From Aphrocallistes beatrix (Eukaryota; Porifera; Hexactinellida; Sceptrulophora; Aphrocallistidae): a stretch of DNA of 64,000 nt. Below, piece after piece: positions 12,318 to 24,269 of this stretch; position 1 is the first letter of the stretch, and each line of letters begins with the position of its first letter. A model generated the notes under the pieces. It was not told where the DNA came from and ran no database searches. It saw nothing but the letters and a program-made list of their open reading frames with translations. The translations under genes were made by a program, and so were the position numbers. The stretch spans positions 1,093,674 to 1,157,673 of the forward strand of contig OY725501.1 in NCBI GenBank assembly GCA_963281255.1, read 5' to 3'.

Positions 12318-13100
12318 ATACAGAGTGTCCCAAAAATCTTGACCGGTATATTTGGATTGGTTATTTCGATTTAATTTGGAACAATTATAGTCTTTGATTA
12401 TACTTCCTATTTCAGTTTTATCGTCTGTTTTCCATCATCTGGATTTTCCTGCTAAAATGACTGTGTCATCATGGGATTTCAGTTTACTCTCAGCCAATTG
12501 GAATTATTGAAGATAGTTTAGCACAAAAAGAAGTTGCCTTGTGGTTGGAAGTTGGTTGGAAGGCCTTCAGTTCGAAGGTGGTGGTACAACCATAGTACTG
12601 GCATTTTAATGGAACAAGCCCCGGTCTGGGCGTTCTAAAAAGTTATGCCGCGTCCCTAACCTGATTAATAACAAATAATGGGAAAACAATGGCATTCTAC
12701 AAGAAGGATCTCTAAAATACTCAAAAATGAGGGATACTATATATCAAAATTAACTATACATCGGCATTTAACTGAAAGTCTTGGTGCCCACCCTTATGAA
12801 CGCCGCAAGTCCCTTTAATCACAGATCGAATTAGATAAACCGTCTTCAATTTGCCCATGAACATAAGGTTTGGACAGTTGAGGAGTAGACAAATGATCTC
12901 TGGTCGGATGAATGCCTTTTCGTGTTGTCCTCAGCAATGTGATTACAGAATTGGAGTGTTGCCATTTTTCATTTGAAAATTGATCTTCTCCAATTAGAGT
13001 TACTGGCAGTTTTTCTCCACTCATTTTTTGGGTCTGATTTTGCATATATCTCTGCTCTCAAAATGTCGATCCAATACTGTTTCATCAATCCTTTCTTGAT
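12318..13100 (+). pseudogene. Tc1/IS630-like transposon relic
   Basis: Starts with a terminus resembling CAGAGTGTCCCAAAAATCTT, a common Tc1/mariner end. Plus-strand frames then give IIEDSLAQKEVALWLEVGW (helix-turn-helix region), PGRSKKLCRVPNLI (the basic GRPRK-type hinge) and ILKYSKMRD-like text followed by LTIHRHLTESLGAHPYERRK, the second DNA-binding helix-turn-helix of a Tc1-like transposase. Several stops and shifts separate them. The catalytic part is not recognisable, and no right end was found. Confidence 0.5.
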
Positions 13101-13744
13101 TATTTGAAAATTGCCTGCGAATTAAACTTTACATTCGTATATTTGATATAGCTAAGATTTTAATTGATCTTTATTAAATAGTTTTTATTAGCTGTATTAT
13201 TTTTCTTCATCATAATTTAAATACTTTACTTTCCATGTTATTTGACGTTTTCTGAATAATTTAGCCCTTGCTATTTTGTGAGTGAAGCCATCTACAATAT
13301 TTGCAAATGATATAAATATATATTTAGAAATCAGTTTGCTAGTTATTAATCATCACTTTTTATTTCTTTGAATGAGAAACTTTGCTGTTTTTAAAACCAA
13401 GTTAGCTTAATGTATACTTCTATACTCGTCGAATCTAACCTTTTATTATTCTCAACTTTATCATTGACAATACATTTTTAACACTGGTTGTTCCCAAATC
13501 TTCATGATCTCAAAATAGTAGAATTTTATCGTATGATTGATATTATAACCCAATTTCTATTTTGATTCATGATTAGGGATTCCAATCCAATCCACTCAAT
13601 ATGATGCTCAAATGTTGATTGCTAATTTTTCATAGATTGGATTGTCGATTGGATTGCTCTGAATTGTATTGATTGAATTGCAATCGATGGATATTCATCG
13701 ATTTTTCCAATTTTTTATAATATTGATTTGGGATAATTATGGCC
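13101..13744. other. AT-rich stretch with low-complexity ATTG-rich segment
   Basis: The segment 13575-13700 is rich in ATTGGATTG-type words. No gene seen. Confidence 0.4.
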
Positions 13745-13920
13745 TAAGTTGACTAATTCATGAATTATCAATGAATTACTCAAAATTTGAGGTAAATAAC
13801 ATGAGCAACCTTTTAACCACTTTGGGCATAGAATCTGCACTAATGTTTGAGATTTTAAATAATTCATTAATTGAATAATTCATATTTCTTCATCATCTTT
13901 CAATGAATTAGTCAACTTAG
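13745..13920. repeat. MITE with TAAGTTGACTAATTCAT ends
   Basis: The left end TAAGTTGACTAATTCATGAA and the right end TGAATTAGTCAACTTAG are inverted copies. The same termini flank 24573-24859. Short, non-coding, AT-rich; superfamily not assigned, although the TA-containing ends suggest Tc1/mariner. Confidence 0.6.
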
Positions 13921-15946
13921 GTTATGACTCAATAATATGATAAAAATTCATAAACCAAAAATTTATGGTACATAGAAAATCGGAAGTTTGAATACAAACT
14001 TAGTTTAATTTTACAAAATCAAATGGTAATATTTGAAATTATAAACGAATCAAAGGTGGCGGGAAAACTAAATAAAAAAATTACGGAGTTAAAGAATAAA
14101 ACGATCCAAAAGAATCGGAGTGCAATCCAGAAAATTCGATGAAATTCTCGATTATTGGTTTTGATTGAATTGTGAGTAAACTTATCAATTGTTAAAATAT
14201 TCATCGATTGGATTGGCATCGCTGTCATGTTTGGACGTAAATTATTGAAAGCTCAATTATCAATTACAACTCAAAATAGCATTGATACGAGAAATTTCGA
14301 ATACAAAGTCAAAATTTGTGTGAACTCATTCAAAAGCATCCATTACAACATGCCAAAGGTTCAAGAAATTCGGAGGAATATTTTGGCACCCAGTGTTCGA
14401 TAATCAGGTTCATTTAACAATTCCCCGTAGAATTATCTTTTCTTGTTGTACTTTTTTTCCATGTGGAACTTGATAAATACCTAGAAGAATATTTTTCTAA
14501 TCGCCGATCCATTAAAAATTTGGACTGCCCCTAATACATAGCCGAGACTACTAAATCAATTTTTCAAAAAAAAATTCGCCCGGTTACAAATTTATTGTTT
14601 ACAATATCCTGATGTTTAATCTTAGTATTATAATATTGTTAATACTTTAATTTACGTGTATGGCTGTAATGATTAATAAGAACAACTTTTCTTAAATTTA
14701 TTATTCAATAAAACAACCCTGATATATTAATTTTCGATTTTAAAAATCAAAGACGGGATAAATGTATGTTTTCAAACTTTTTTTAAAAATTTATTTATTT
14801 ATTTATTGTTAAATAGGAAGTCGTATTTTTGGAGTTCATTGGTTATATTGCCTTACTTCTACTATTTGTTGAATCTGTGGTATGTGGTTTTCATCCCTAG
14901 TTTTGACACGGTTTTTTATTATTTTGGCGATATTCTGTCCTGTTTTAAAGACATTTTTAAGCGTTTTAGTGCATGATCTTTAGAGGAAATCAAAATGAGA
15001 ATAGTACTCATTTTAAGTTTTTCGTCAATAATACTATATTTATTTAAGGTCGAGGAAATCTCTGCATGATTAAACAGACATATTTTAATTCCTTGTCCAC
15101 GGAACTTTTGTATAGATATTAATAAGACTACCAACACGCCACGAAACGACACCATAAATTTACCCACTACCAATATAAGGAACTTATCAGTTCAGAATAT
15201 TCCATCGAACTATATTGTTAATGAATATTATGCTGAAAGTCAATAAATTCTATACATGGTATTCTATAGTTTTATGATTATGTAGACTCTAATTTTAACT
15301 TTGCATTATTTAGAAACCACAACTTTTCACAAACTATATTTTTACCATTCTACTGTTTATGCTGCATCGTATTTCTAATTCTCCAACTGCAAATACAACT
15401 ATCTAGGTTCTCGAGTATGCTGAACACGATAAAACGTTTTTAAAGGGACTAGAAGGTCAATAAATTATTCAATTCCATGTTATTAAACTTCTTCTTATTT
15501 CCGGTTAATTCATTTTGGGCAGGGAAACCTTAGAAATGGATCCATGCTGTAAATAGAATGCAGTACATTGGCGGGTTTAATATAACTTGTATGAGGAACC
15601 ATATACATTTGAGATCATTAATACTATAGATAGAGCAACCAGCTAAATCTCTAGTAATATTTGTCACATTTTTTTACATTACTAGCATGTCGCAGTGAAT
15701 GGACAATATGATGATTTAGTGATCGCGCGAGGGAGGTTCCGCCTCGTGCAGATTTATAAAGGGATCTGTCTGGTTTGGAGCTTAAAGTTGCAAAAAGCGT
15801 CCATTTGATAGGCAAAGATACTAGTAGCGGTATTGTAAGAATTTTTGGGGTGGTTTTATATCAGTCATGGCTTACTAAATATTTAGTATGCCATGTATCA
15901 TCAGTTAATAATACATTTTAATAATCTAAAATCAACATGTTCCGAG
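13921..15946. other. Long AT-rich stretch with no recognised feature
   Basis: Open frames at 14019-14228 and 14919-15173 (both minus) have no motif. A GC-richer patch at 15720-15790 (GATCGCGCGAGGGAGGTTCC) looks like a transposon end but has no partner. Confidence 0.35.
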
Positions 15947-16019
15947 ATATTGGTGAAAACAGTTGGGACCAGCCTTCGCACTTGAAATTATTATTGGTCC
16001 CAGCTGTTTTCACCAATAT
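15947..16019. repeat. 25-bp inverted repeat (hairpin)
   Basis: 15947-15971 (ATATTGGTGAAAACAGTTGG plus GACCA) is matched by its reverse complement at 15995-16019 with one mismatch and a 23-base spacer. It may be the core of a fold-back MITE. An 83-codon open frame at 15937-16188 runs through it, but half of that frame is the hairpin itself. Confidence 0.7.
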
Positions 16020-17835
16020 GTCTGAACCAGTATATTTTAAACTATTAAGGATACCGCCCTCGAAAAAACATATGATTTGGCTTACAGCATACGATGAAAG
16101 TAGAGCTATAAGAGATGTTAAGCGTGGGGAGGTATCTCCATCAAGAAATACTGGCACATTCCAAACCGTTTTTGATTCTCATTTCTAGATTTTGAGATAC
16201 AGTGTCTCAAAGTCTGTTTTTTAAATTTTCCGCTAGCACATCTTAATGGTAGAAATTTAGGCACTCAATGAATTGTTTAGGACATACTAAGGAATCAAAC
16301 GCTTCCAAAATCGAATCATAGACAGTCTACCATATTTGCAACTTCATAGGACCAGAAGAAAGTTAAAATGACAAATATTGTAAATTTTATCGGTGTCCGA
16401 AAAAAAGGGCCAAAAATGTCTGTTTTTTTGGGGAAATCATGAATAAAATCACCGAGTTAGAATATATCCAAAAAATGGTGGTCCTACGTTCATCGCCTAA
16501 TGATATGAAACAACTCTTGAAATTTTCAAACTTCTATCTCAAACCAAATTTGAGAAATAATTCTGTAAAGACGGTCAATTTTGAAATTTTAAAGTCCCGA
16601 GATATAGAGATTTTAAGTTTGGGTGTTAAGAAGAATGTAAAATGAGTTATTAATATGCGCATAAGCATCCACAGACATTTATTCGCATCCATACTGCTGA
16701 TTTAGATATATTAAAGCCAAATATTTACCAAAAATAGCAAAAGTACCCTGAAAATCCACAAATTTCCTTGAGGCCCCTAACTCCGAATATTTTGAGATAA
16801 TTGTAGATAATATTTCATATTCCTGGCACTGCGAAGTATAATCTATCAGTTTAGAATGAATAAAAAGCTTCCAAAAAGTATATTAGGAAGTTAGAGCGAA
16901 AGTCTACGACTTTTAGTTTCGAAGTTAGGATTTTCGAAAAATGCTACATCATCATATGACAAAAATCGAAAAACTTAACATTCCATAGGGTGTAGTGCAA
17001 TTATTATCAAAGAATCATATATGTACACTCATAAAAAGTATATTAGGAAGTGAGAACTAAGAATTTGGACTTGTATTTACAGATATCTCTTTTTGGACCC
17101 TAAATGGGGGTTTTTGACCGAATTTGCGAGGTCCAAGGCCAGAACTTTCAAAATAATTATCAAAAGTTCTCCAATTTTTCTGTACATATTATTAACGGTA
17201 ATTGTATTCACTATTTAGCATAATAGCTAAATTTGTCACATATTTAATGATTAGATTCGCCATTTTCTAATAGATTCAAAGTTCTCCATAGAATTTGTAT
17301 TACAATCAAGTCAATGATAAGTCGAGAAATATTTATTTTTTGACAAAGGAATGTTCGAGGAACCTATATATTTTCGCATATATCCTTTTATTTAAGGATA
17401 TAATTAATATATTATATATCTGCAATAGTTTTTAAGATATGACATCAGCCTCTTTCGGGACCTTAGAGGGATATTATGGCCGAACTTCACCTATAATATG
17501 CGATATCTCAAGAACAAATGGTCGGATCCGAACAATTTTTTTTTCAAACTATCAGAATTTTATTTCTGACCCAGTGATCGCTAAATATCTGAGATCAAAC
17601 TTGCGATTTCCCGAGGATTATATAAATGAACTCCCTTATAGAGCTATTTTGTTTGGATTTTATTTGCCCATTCTTTTAAATCTTTGTGTTTTATAATCTC
17701 CAAAGGTGCTAAAACAATGTTAAGGTTCATATCATTAAAAAAATATCAAATAAGTTAAAAACTAATTGGTAAATGAGTTAAAATTTTTCAATTTTTATTA
17801 ACGCTAAACTTTAGGGGGTTATTTCGCAAAAAATT
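16020..17835. other. AT-rich stretch with no recognised feature
   Basis: Open frames at 16439-16645 and 17439-17696 (+) lack known motifs. The phrase AAAAAGTATATTAGGAAGT occurs twice (about 16862 and 17035), hinting at an unassigned repeat. Confidence 0.35.
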
Positions 17836-17981
17836 GGAACTATTCAAAAAGGAACATGTCCTCAAACAGTAGAAAATACTCTATTTTTTATTTCTAATTC
17901 GTAATCTACACATTCTAATTACTCGTAATTCAGAGTCTCAACTCAAATACTTAATCTTATGTAGAAAATTATCCACCTCTG
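17836..17981 (+). mobile_element. Left part of a split Tc1-type MITE (family A)
   Basis: Homologous to the inner part of 9307-9617. It stops exactly at the hAT insertion; the remainder resumes at 24270. The last 8 bases (17974-17981, CACCTCTG) are the hAT target duplication. Its own left terminus is missing. Confidence 0.7.
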
Positions 17982-18327
17982 CAGAGGCGTAGCTTACACC
18001 TATGTCGCCCGGGGCGGATGTATTTCATGCCGCCCCTCAACCAGGGGCGGGTACAGGGTTTAGACTCAGGGGGGGCCAAAAGCGAGCGAAGGTAATGGGG
18101 TTCTGGGGGTAACCCCCAGAAAAACTTTTTAACTTAAGTGGTCAAATATCAATGTACAGCAATTCTTATCAAATCTCATACGGGATTTGAATTTTCTTCC
18201 TGTAACCTGATTACCACTTTGTACTTCTCGCCATTTCATCACAAGCGTTAAACCTGATTTCAATACTCATTTTAGTAGTGAAGAAAGCACTGAAAGATCT
18301 ACAACTAGAAATATAAAAAGAACACGA

Positions 18328-18528
18328 CTAAAACAAAAATTCTAACCTTCTTGGACTACTATGGGCAAAATTTGAGATGACGTTTTCAATGTTTACACGG
18401 ATGTCCTTATTACAAAAAATGAGAGCAAGACTAGAAAGTCGTTCTTCAACCATAGTAGACCTCAAGTACGTTTTAACAAGTCTGAGTTCACTGAAGGATC
18501 GCTCTGAAGTACATGATGAAACAGCCAC
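18328..18528 (-). pseudogene. hAT transposase C-terminal dimerisation region (fragment)
   Basis: The 66-residue frame contains ERSFSELRLVKTYLRSTMVE followed by ERLSSLALI. This is the hAT-C dimerisation signature found near the end of hAT transposases and of their domesticated relatives (ZMYM1-like and THAP12-like proteins). No DNA-binding BED finger or catalytic domain is present between the hAT ends, so the copy is a non-autonomous deletion product. Confidence 0.85.
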
Positions 18529-19251
18529 ATTGGCTGCTAAAATAAGTCAGAATGGGGCCGGTCACCACTCGTCTACGTTTAGATTCCATTTTGTTACGAT
18601 CTAAGCTTCCTGTACACAGTAAGATTATCAGTATGTTATATAAAGAAAGGAATAATTTATGAAGAGGTAATAAGAAAAAATTGATAGTAAGAAAACCCCG
18701 GCATAATTAAAATGTTTTTGCGAGTATATTTAGGTTTTAGTCAACATAGTGATAATGATGCAATGTATGGCATTCTAATGAAAAATAATTCTGTACGGAT
18801 TTTAGATGCCTATGAAATAGTAGCATACTCAAGTTTTCACCTCAATCGAATCTAAATGGAAACTCGAAGCTAATGTTGGAGTATTCGTCTCAAATAAAGG
18901 AATAATTGTTACACTTATGGGTTAATGTAAATCAGATCTGATGAAATCATTAAACACGGAATAATTGAATTGAAGAAAGAAGTATCTTAGTAGATATCAT
19001 TGGAATTGAGAAAATAAACTCATATAATTGAGGGCTAAAGTTCACAAATCTGGGGGGCTAGGCCTGTTGCATGAGAAATTGACCCCCATGGGAAAATGAC
19101 TCCCCTTGTATATAGGAACCATGGATACTCAATAATTAGGGGGAGTCATTTTCACATGGGGGTCATATGCCTACGATAGGTGCGTGAGAAAATGACTCCC
19201 CTCTACTATTTAATGTATTGATCATCTTGGTGAATATTTAGTCATCTTAGT

Positions 19252-19478
19252 GAATATTTAGTATTCTATCACACTATTACAACTTCCTGTGGTGATTTCC
19301 TAATTGGAAGGGATGACAATTGCATCTAGAATATTTAGTATTCTATCACACTATTACATCTTCCAGTGGTGATTTCGTAATTGGAAGGGATGACAATTGC
19401 ATCTAGAATATTTAGTATTCTATCACACTATTACATCTTCCTGTGGTGATTTCGTATACTTGCTACGGAACATGTTCC
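19252..19478. repeat. 77-bp subterminal tandem repeats of the Ginger-type element
   Basis: The phrase GAATATTTAGTATTCTATC begins at 19252, 19329 and 19406, giving a 77-bp period and nearly three copies. Each unit holds CTTCCTGTGGTGATTTC and TTGGAAGGGATGACAATTGC. Inverted copies lie at about 23637-23775. Such subterminal arrays commonly bind the transposase; that role is inferred here. Confidence 0.85.
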
Positions 19479-19658
19479 GTAGCATACTTATCATGAGTAA
19501 TAAAATAAAGAAAATAGGAAAGTATTGGCATATGTTACACAGTGTTGTTATTGTGTAAATAAACTCATACAATCTGGTACAATATAGTAATAAGTTTATT
19601 AACATATTTTAGTTTTTGCAACAATAAATTCTACAGATAACAAACATCATTTTGTAGA

Positions 19659-22600
19659 TTAAATACATAATTCAGGGTGTAGTAAGTAAAACACTGAATT
19701 CAGTTTCCCCAAAGTTGTGTTCTTCTCCCATTCTGATATTTTAGGAGACAGCAGATCATTATACTTGTACCAAACACCATTCTGGTATATCATTAAATAG
19801 AAATGATTGCCAATAGATAAAGTATATCCTGCCAATCTGTAGCATAGGGTTCGTTCATTGTTAGCAATATAGATTGACTCATCAATATCACCCATTTTAA
19901 GTGTACAATTTGATTCAGAGATATGTCCAAGTTCTATTACGAATATTGTTGGTATATTTTGGAAGTGACCAGAGAGTAATTCAAGTTTAGATTTGTCTGA
20001 CTGGCATCTTTTGCAATTCGCAGGAATCATCTTCTTATCAATGCAATCTTGTAATGTAGAGGTAACTTTAGTAAAGCTGCCGACTTGAAGACTAGCATCA
20101 AATGTATCACAGCAGCTGTAGCATTTAAACGTCGTAGAATAAACATCGTTAGATAGCCTGAATTTTCGAAGAAGTTTTATTATTAATGCCTCAGAACCAA
20201 AGAAATTATACTTTTTAACTATTATTTCGTATGTAAGCGGAATATTGATCAAATTTGCAATGTAGTGTCGAAGTTCATCGAACTTGAGGTCATGAATTAG
20301 TGACAAAAAATGTTCTCCATCTGTATTAGGTGTGAATCCGGTGAATTTTATTGCATTCTCTATGCTAACTTTATTTAAACCAATCAGTGATATTACATTA
20401 TCTATCGAACAGGTGTTTACATGTAGGATATCGTTAAATTCCCCTTGCCAAATTGGAAACAATTTTTCAAGTTCAGACGCGACACCGTGATAATAGCACT
20501 CTTGAGCAATATCCGAGTTCGAGTTTAGTTGAATATCTTTTGTTCCCTCATCTTCAGAATCGATATAAATAAGTTTAGAATTCGAAATACTTTCCAGTAC
20601 CACAGGTTATTGAACAGCCAAGGGGTAGTCACATTTATGTCTTTCATCTATTTCTATCTGACAAGTTTCGAGATGTTCATTATACCACTTGGAAACCAGG
20701 CAAGCAACCTTTTCTTTCAGAGCATATTCAACTGAAGTCTCTGGATGGTATGAAATAAGATCATTGAATTTCAGGTATTTAGATTTTTCATCTAATTGTC
20801 GATGTAAATCAGAGATGTAGGAGTTCTCTTTCAACGCATTTATAAGTTTAGGTTTGATGCTGTTTATAATTTCCAGGTATTCATCAATAGGTAGGAAGAT
20901 TGGGATCAGATTCAAATATTTCTACCATCGAACCAATAGTGCCATCTCCACCTTAAAATAATTGACTAAGAATAAAATTTGAACGGATAGGTGTTTGAAA
21001 CCTGAACGATATTTTAATTGTGTGAATTTTTTAGCATTCTGATTTTTTAAAATTTGAATTTTTTGTGATATTTTATCTTTTAATTAATATGTACCTTGTA
21101 CATCTAATAGCTAGCTAGTATTTCGCGGAATTTTATTATTTTTGATTCCCTTTGCAAAATACTATATTACATACTTACATGTAGAGCTAGAGAAGTAGTT
21201 AGTAGTCAAGTCATCTACTTTCGAGTTGGAACATTCAAACGACATTGAGGAGGAAGTTGGCGAAGATTGCAACTACAGAATTGAGAATAATGATCTAACA
21301 TACTGAAGTATCATGCATAGGGAGATTTACGCTACCGATTATTGTACACGTATACATTCGTGCAATGTATCAAATACGTAATTTAAATATGAAATCTGAA
21401 AACATAAAAATGTTGATGATGAACCAACCAACCTTGCATTGTTTTAGCTTTTTGGATGCTTTTCGCTTTTGAGAATTCTGATTTGTCGATGTAGTCGATG
21501 TAGTAGTTTGAACGACAGTGTGATGAGTCTAAATAATTGTTATTTTACAAATCAATTGTTAGTTCTTTGATAATATACACGTAATATTATACATCTATTC
21601 GCTATCTCATAACATTTAACGGATAGCCATGACAGATACTTAAAATCGAGTAGTATTTTAATATTTGTGTAGATAGGAAAATATAGTACCTCTGAAATAC
21701 GCTGCAAATACTTTTTGGTGAGATGGAATGGCACCTTTTTCGATTTTTTCCCTTTCTCCTTATCAACAACAACATGGCCTTTTGTAACTCTTTGAACTGG
21801 ATAAGGCCCAAAATATTTAGGTTGTGATTTTGTCCCAGGCAGCTTTTTGTCTCTGTTGATATTACGGATAAGGACGTTATCTGACTTCTCGATGCTTGAT
21901 CTAAGGAAAGAGCGTTATTTTACTTAGTTTTCATTTACATAATCATTGCACAAATGTAAGTAATTAAATCTATTAGAGATATTTTAACTTATATAAAAGA
22001 AAAACAAACCTCTTACGATGAATCTTAGCATCAAATATCTGTTTCTGCCTTGCTTGATCTTGTAGGATATTTGTACGTGCATTTCCATATTCACTATTTC
22101 TGTGGGAGTCCATACTTTCTATCCACTCTAATGAATAAGAGGGCACTGTATACGAGTTTTCACTTCTTTCAGAGTCATTATTTTCAATAGCATCATCAGA
22201 ACTTGAATTTCCATCTAGTTCTAAGCCACTTGTACTAAAGAGATAAGCCGGATTGCAATCTCGACCAAACATTAATCTAAATGGGGTCATCTTAGTCGAT
22301 TTTTTGAGGTGTGTGTTTGCAGCTAAGCATGCCTCGTCAAGCCGTTGTGTCCATTCAAAGTCTACGTCGTTGCGAAACTTTTCGATTTTGCTAAATAAAT
22401 ATAAGTTATTGAATTGTTATCCAAGAAACTTCTATCTAAAAATATTCAATTACTACCATTTCAAGATCTTATTTCCTGCTTCCACTAGGCCATTACTCTG
22501 TGGGTGATACGCTGCTGTTGATCGGTTGTCTACTTTTAGAATTTCATGGAATTGTTTGAACTCCTACAAACAAATACTTTCAAATAACTTTTTTCACAAC

Positions 22601-23495
22601 TAGACTATGGTGGTAACATTATTATCCGAAAAGTGGTATTTACCAACCTTACTCTGAAATTCTGGACCTTGATCATGCTGAATGATTTCAGGGATGCCAA
22701 GTGTTAGGTATATAGAACGTAGCTTGTCAATTACTTCTTTAGTGCACTTCGATTTCAGCGGTATTGCTATTACATATTTAGATAAATAACAAACGGCAAA
22801 TAATAGATGCAAATAGCCATCCTGAGTCATTGGCAGGTTACAGATTAAGTCCATTCCGATATGTTGCCATGGCCTTTCTGGAGGTGGTATTGGTTGGAGT
22901 AGACGATTTGTATTCGTATTTGGATCCCTTTCCTTTTGGCATTTATCACAACTTTTAACCTATACGAAAAGATCACTCAATAGTACACTTTTTAAAGATA
23001 TGCATTGGAAACTTCACACAATGTATCACCTGATTTCGAAATTTTATATAGCATCTAGAATTACAGCCCTAACTAACAATTGTTTTAAAATTAACATACT
23101 ACTTACATAGCTTCTAACTTGCTCGCACATTCCAGTCCAATAGTATTCTCTGCGAATATTGTTGAGTGTAGCATTCTGGCCAGGATGATCTGAATCATGG
23201 TACAGCTGGAGTATAGTCGCTACTTCTGTTTTCAGTGGGCATTTTTAAAAATGTTCACTCCCATCTGGAAACATCACTTTCTGTACCAATAGAAAGAATA
23301 AAACCTTCCAAAAAGTAGATTAAGTAGATAATTATATTGTTTACTTACCTGATAAAGAATATTATTTTCTCCACTTATCCGAAATTTAAGTGATTTCCTT
23401 CGAAAGTTTCGCTTGAGAGCCTTGCTTTTGAAGGAATCAGGATATTTTTGGTACAATAAATAATCCTTAAGTTCTTCATACTCTGTTAACTCCAT
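19659..23495 (-). CDS. Ginger-type integrase fused to a USPL1-like cysteine protease
   Basis: Nine minus-strand exons with good GT-AG borders join in phase: 23495-23349, 23280-23107, 22959-22648, 22563-22457, 22390-22010, 21900-21690, 21528-21433, 21272-21179, 20951-19659. The start is the Met of MELTEYEELKDYL. Exon 2 has the H-H-C-C finger (LYHDSDHPGQNATL, continued in exon 3 by CDKCQKERD). Exons 3-4 carry the integrase triad: D in GMDLICNLP, D in QHDQGPEF, E in NGLVEAGN, with 35 residues between the last two. Exon 6 has a GPY-like box (YFGPYPVQRV). Exon 7 ends in a basic run (SQKRKASKKLKQCK). Exon 9 resembles the SUMO isopeptidase USPL1: candidate Cys in VNTCSIDN, CX2C pairs (CYSCC, CKRC), candidate His in SIGNHFYLMI, then WYKYNDL. 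Defects: a stop in exon 2, a frameshift near 20890, a TAA at 20607-20609. The fusion is inferred from phase. Confidence 0.8.
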
Positions 23496-23636
23496 TAGCA
23501 AAAATGTCAAATTGATCAAGGGGATTATAAAATGTGTATATATATATAGTATTAATAATTGAATCACTATCTTGCATGCAGCCACACACATGTGTGGTTT
23601 GAGTCACAGTAGAATAGTAGTAGAATAGAATTGTCA

Positions 23637-23961
23637 TCCATTCCAATTACGAAATCACCACAGGAAGATGTAATAGTGTGATAGAATACTAAATATTCTA
23701 GATGCAATTGTCATCCCTTCCAATTAGGAAATCACCACAGGAAGTTGTAATAGTGTGATAGAATACTAAATATTCACTAAGATGACTAAATATTCACCAA
23801 GATGATCAATACATTAAATAGTAGAGGGAGTCATTTTCTCACGCACCTATCGTAGGAATATGACCCCCATGTGAAAATGACTCCCCCTAATTATTGAGTA
23901 TCCATGGTTCCTATATATAAGGGGAGTCATTTCCCCATGGGGGTCAATTTCTCATGCAACA
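23637..23961. repeat. Right terminal inverted repeat of the Ginger-type element
   Basis: Mirror image of 19065-19478, with two 77-bp units followed by the same GGGAGTCATTTTCTCACGCA and ATGACCCCCATGTGAAAATG blocks. The two termini are nearly identical over the outer 180 bp, so the insertion is fairly young relative to its neighbours. Confidence 0.85.
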
Positions 23962-24269
23962 GGCCTAAATATCTCCCCCGTAGATCAATTTGTAAAATTT
24001 TCAGGGGGCCATGGCCCCCTGGACCCCCCCTATATCCACCCCTGCCCTCAACACATATTTCTATCTCAACTTGGCAAGTGTATTAACTTAATTTGTGGTG
24101 TTTTTTTTCCCATTTATATTTTTAATTGTTTCATTGTTTATTCATTAACTAATATTGTTGTAATACATAACTAGAATCAGTGTAAGTAAATATCCTTCAT
24201 ATTTTGCCGCCCCCTATTAAGCGCCGCCCGGGGCGGTTCGCCCTCCCGCCCCCCCTAGCTACGCCACTG

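Larger units (their letters stand above)
19065..23961 (-). mobile_element. Complete Ginger-type DNA transposon, 4.9 kb
   Basis: Termini are TGTTGCATGAGAAATTGACC at the left and its exact reverse complement at the right, with a 4-bp GGCC duplication on each side (19061-19064 and 23962-23965). TGT termini plus 4-bp duplications plus a retroviral-type integrase are the defining traits of Ginger1 elements. The inverted repeats are long (19065 to about 19478; about 23637 to 23961) and include 77-bp subterminal tandem units. The only gene runs on the minus strand (19659-23495). The element is nested in a hAT element inside a malectin intron. Confidence 0.88.
17982..24269 (-). mobile_element. hAT transposon, internally deleted, split by a Ginger-type element
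   Basis: The left end CAGAGGCGTAGC and right end GCTACGCCACTG are inverted repeats of hAT type. They are flanked by 8-bp duplications CACCTCTG (17974-17981) and AACCTCTG (24270-24277), one mismatch apart. Both subterminal regions contain CGCCCGGGGCGG. Removing the nested element at 19065-23961 and its 4-bp duplication leaves about 1.4 kb. That is too short for a whole transposase, and only the C-terminal dimerisation region is coded (see 18328-18528). Confidence 0.85.

Noticed and set aside
12815-13045. Minus-strand frame MQNQTQKMSGEK
   Set aside because: Antisense shadow of the decayed Tc1-like element on the plus strand.
15720-15790. GC-rich patch GATCGCGCGAGGGAGGTTCC as a possible transposon end or small RNA
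   Set aside because: No inverted partner, duplication or fold supports it.
17439-17696. 85-codon plus-strand frame
   Set aside because: No motif, no splice logic, and in a repeat-like AT-rich stretch.
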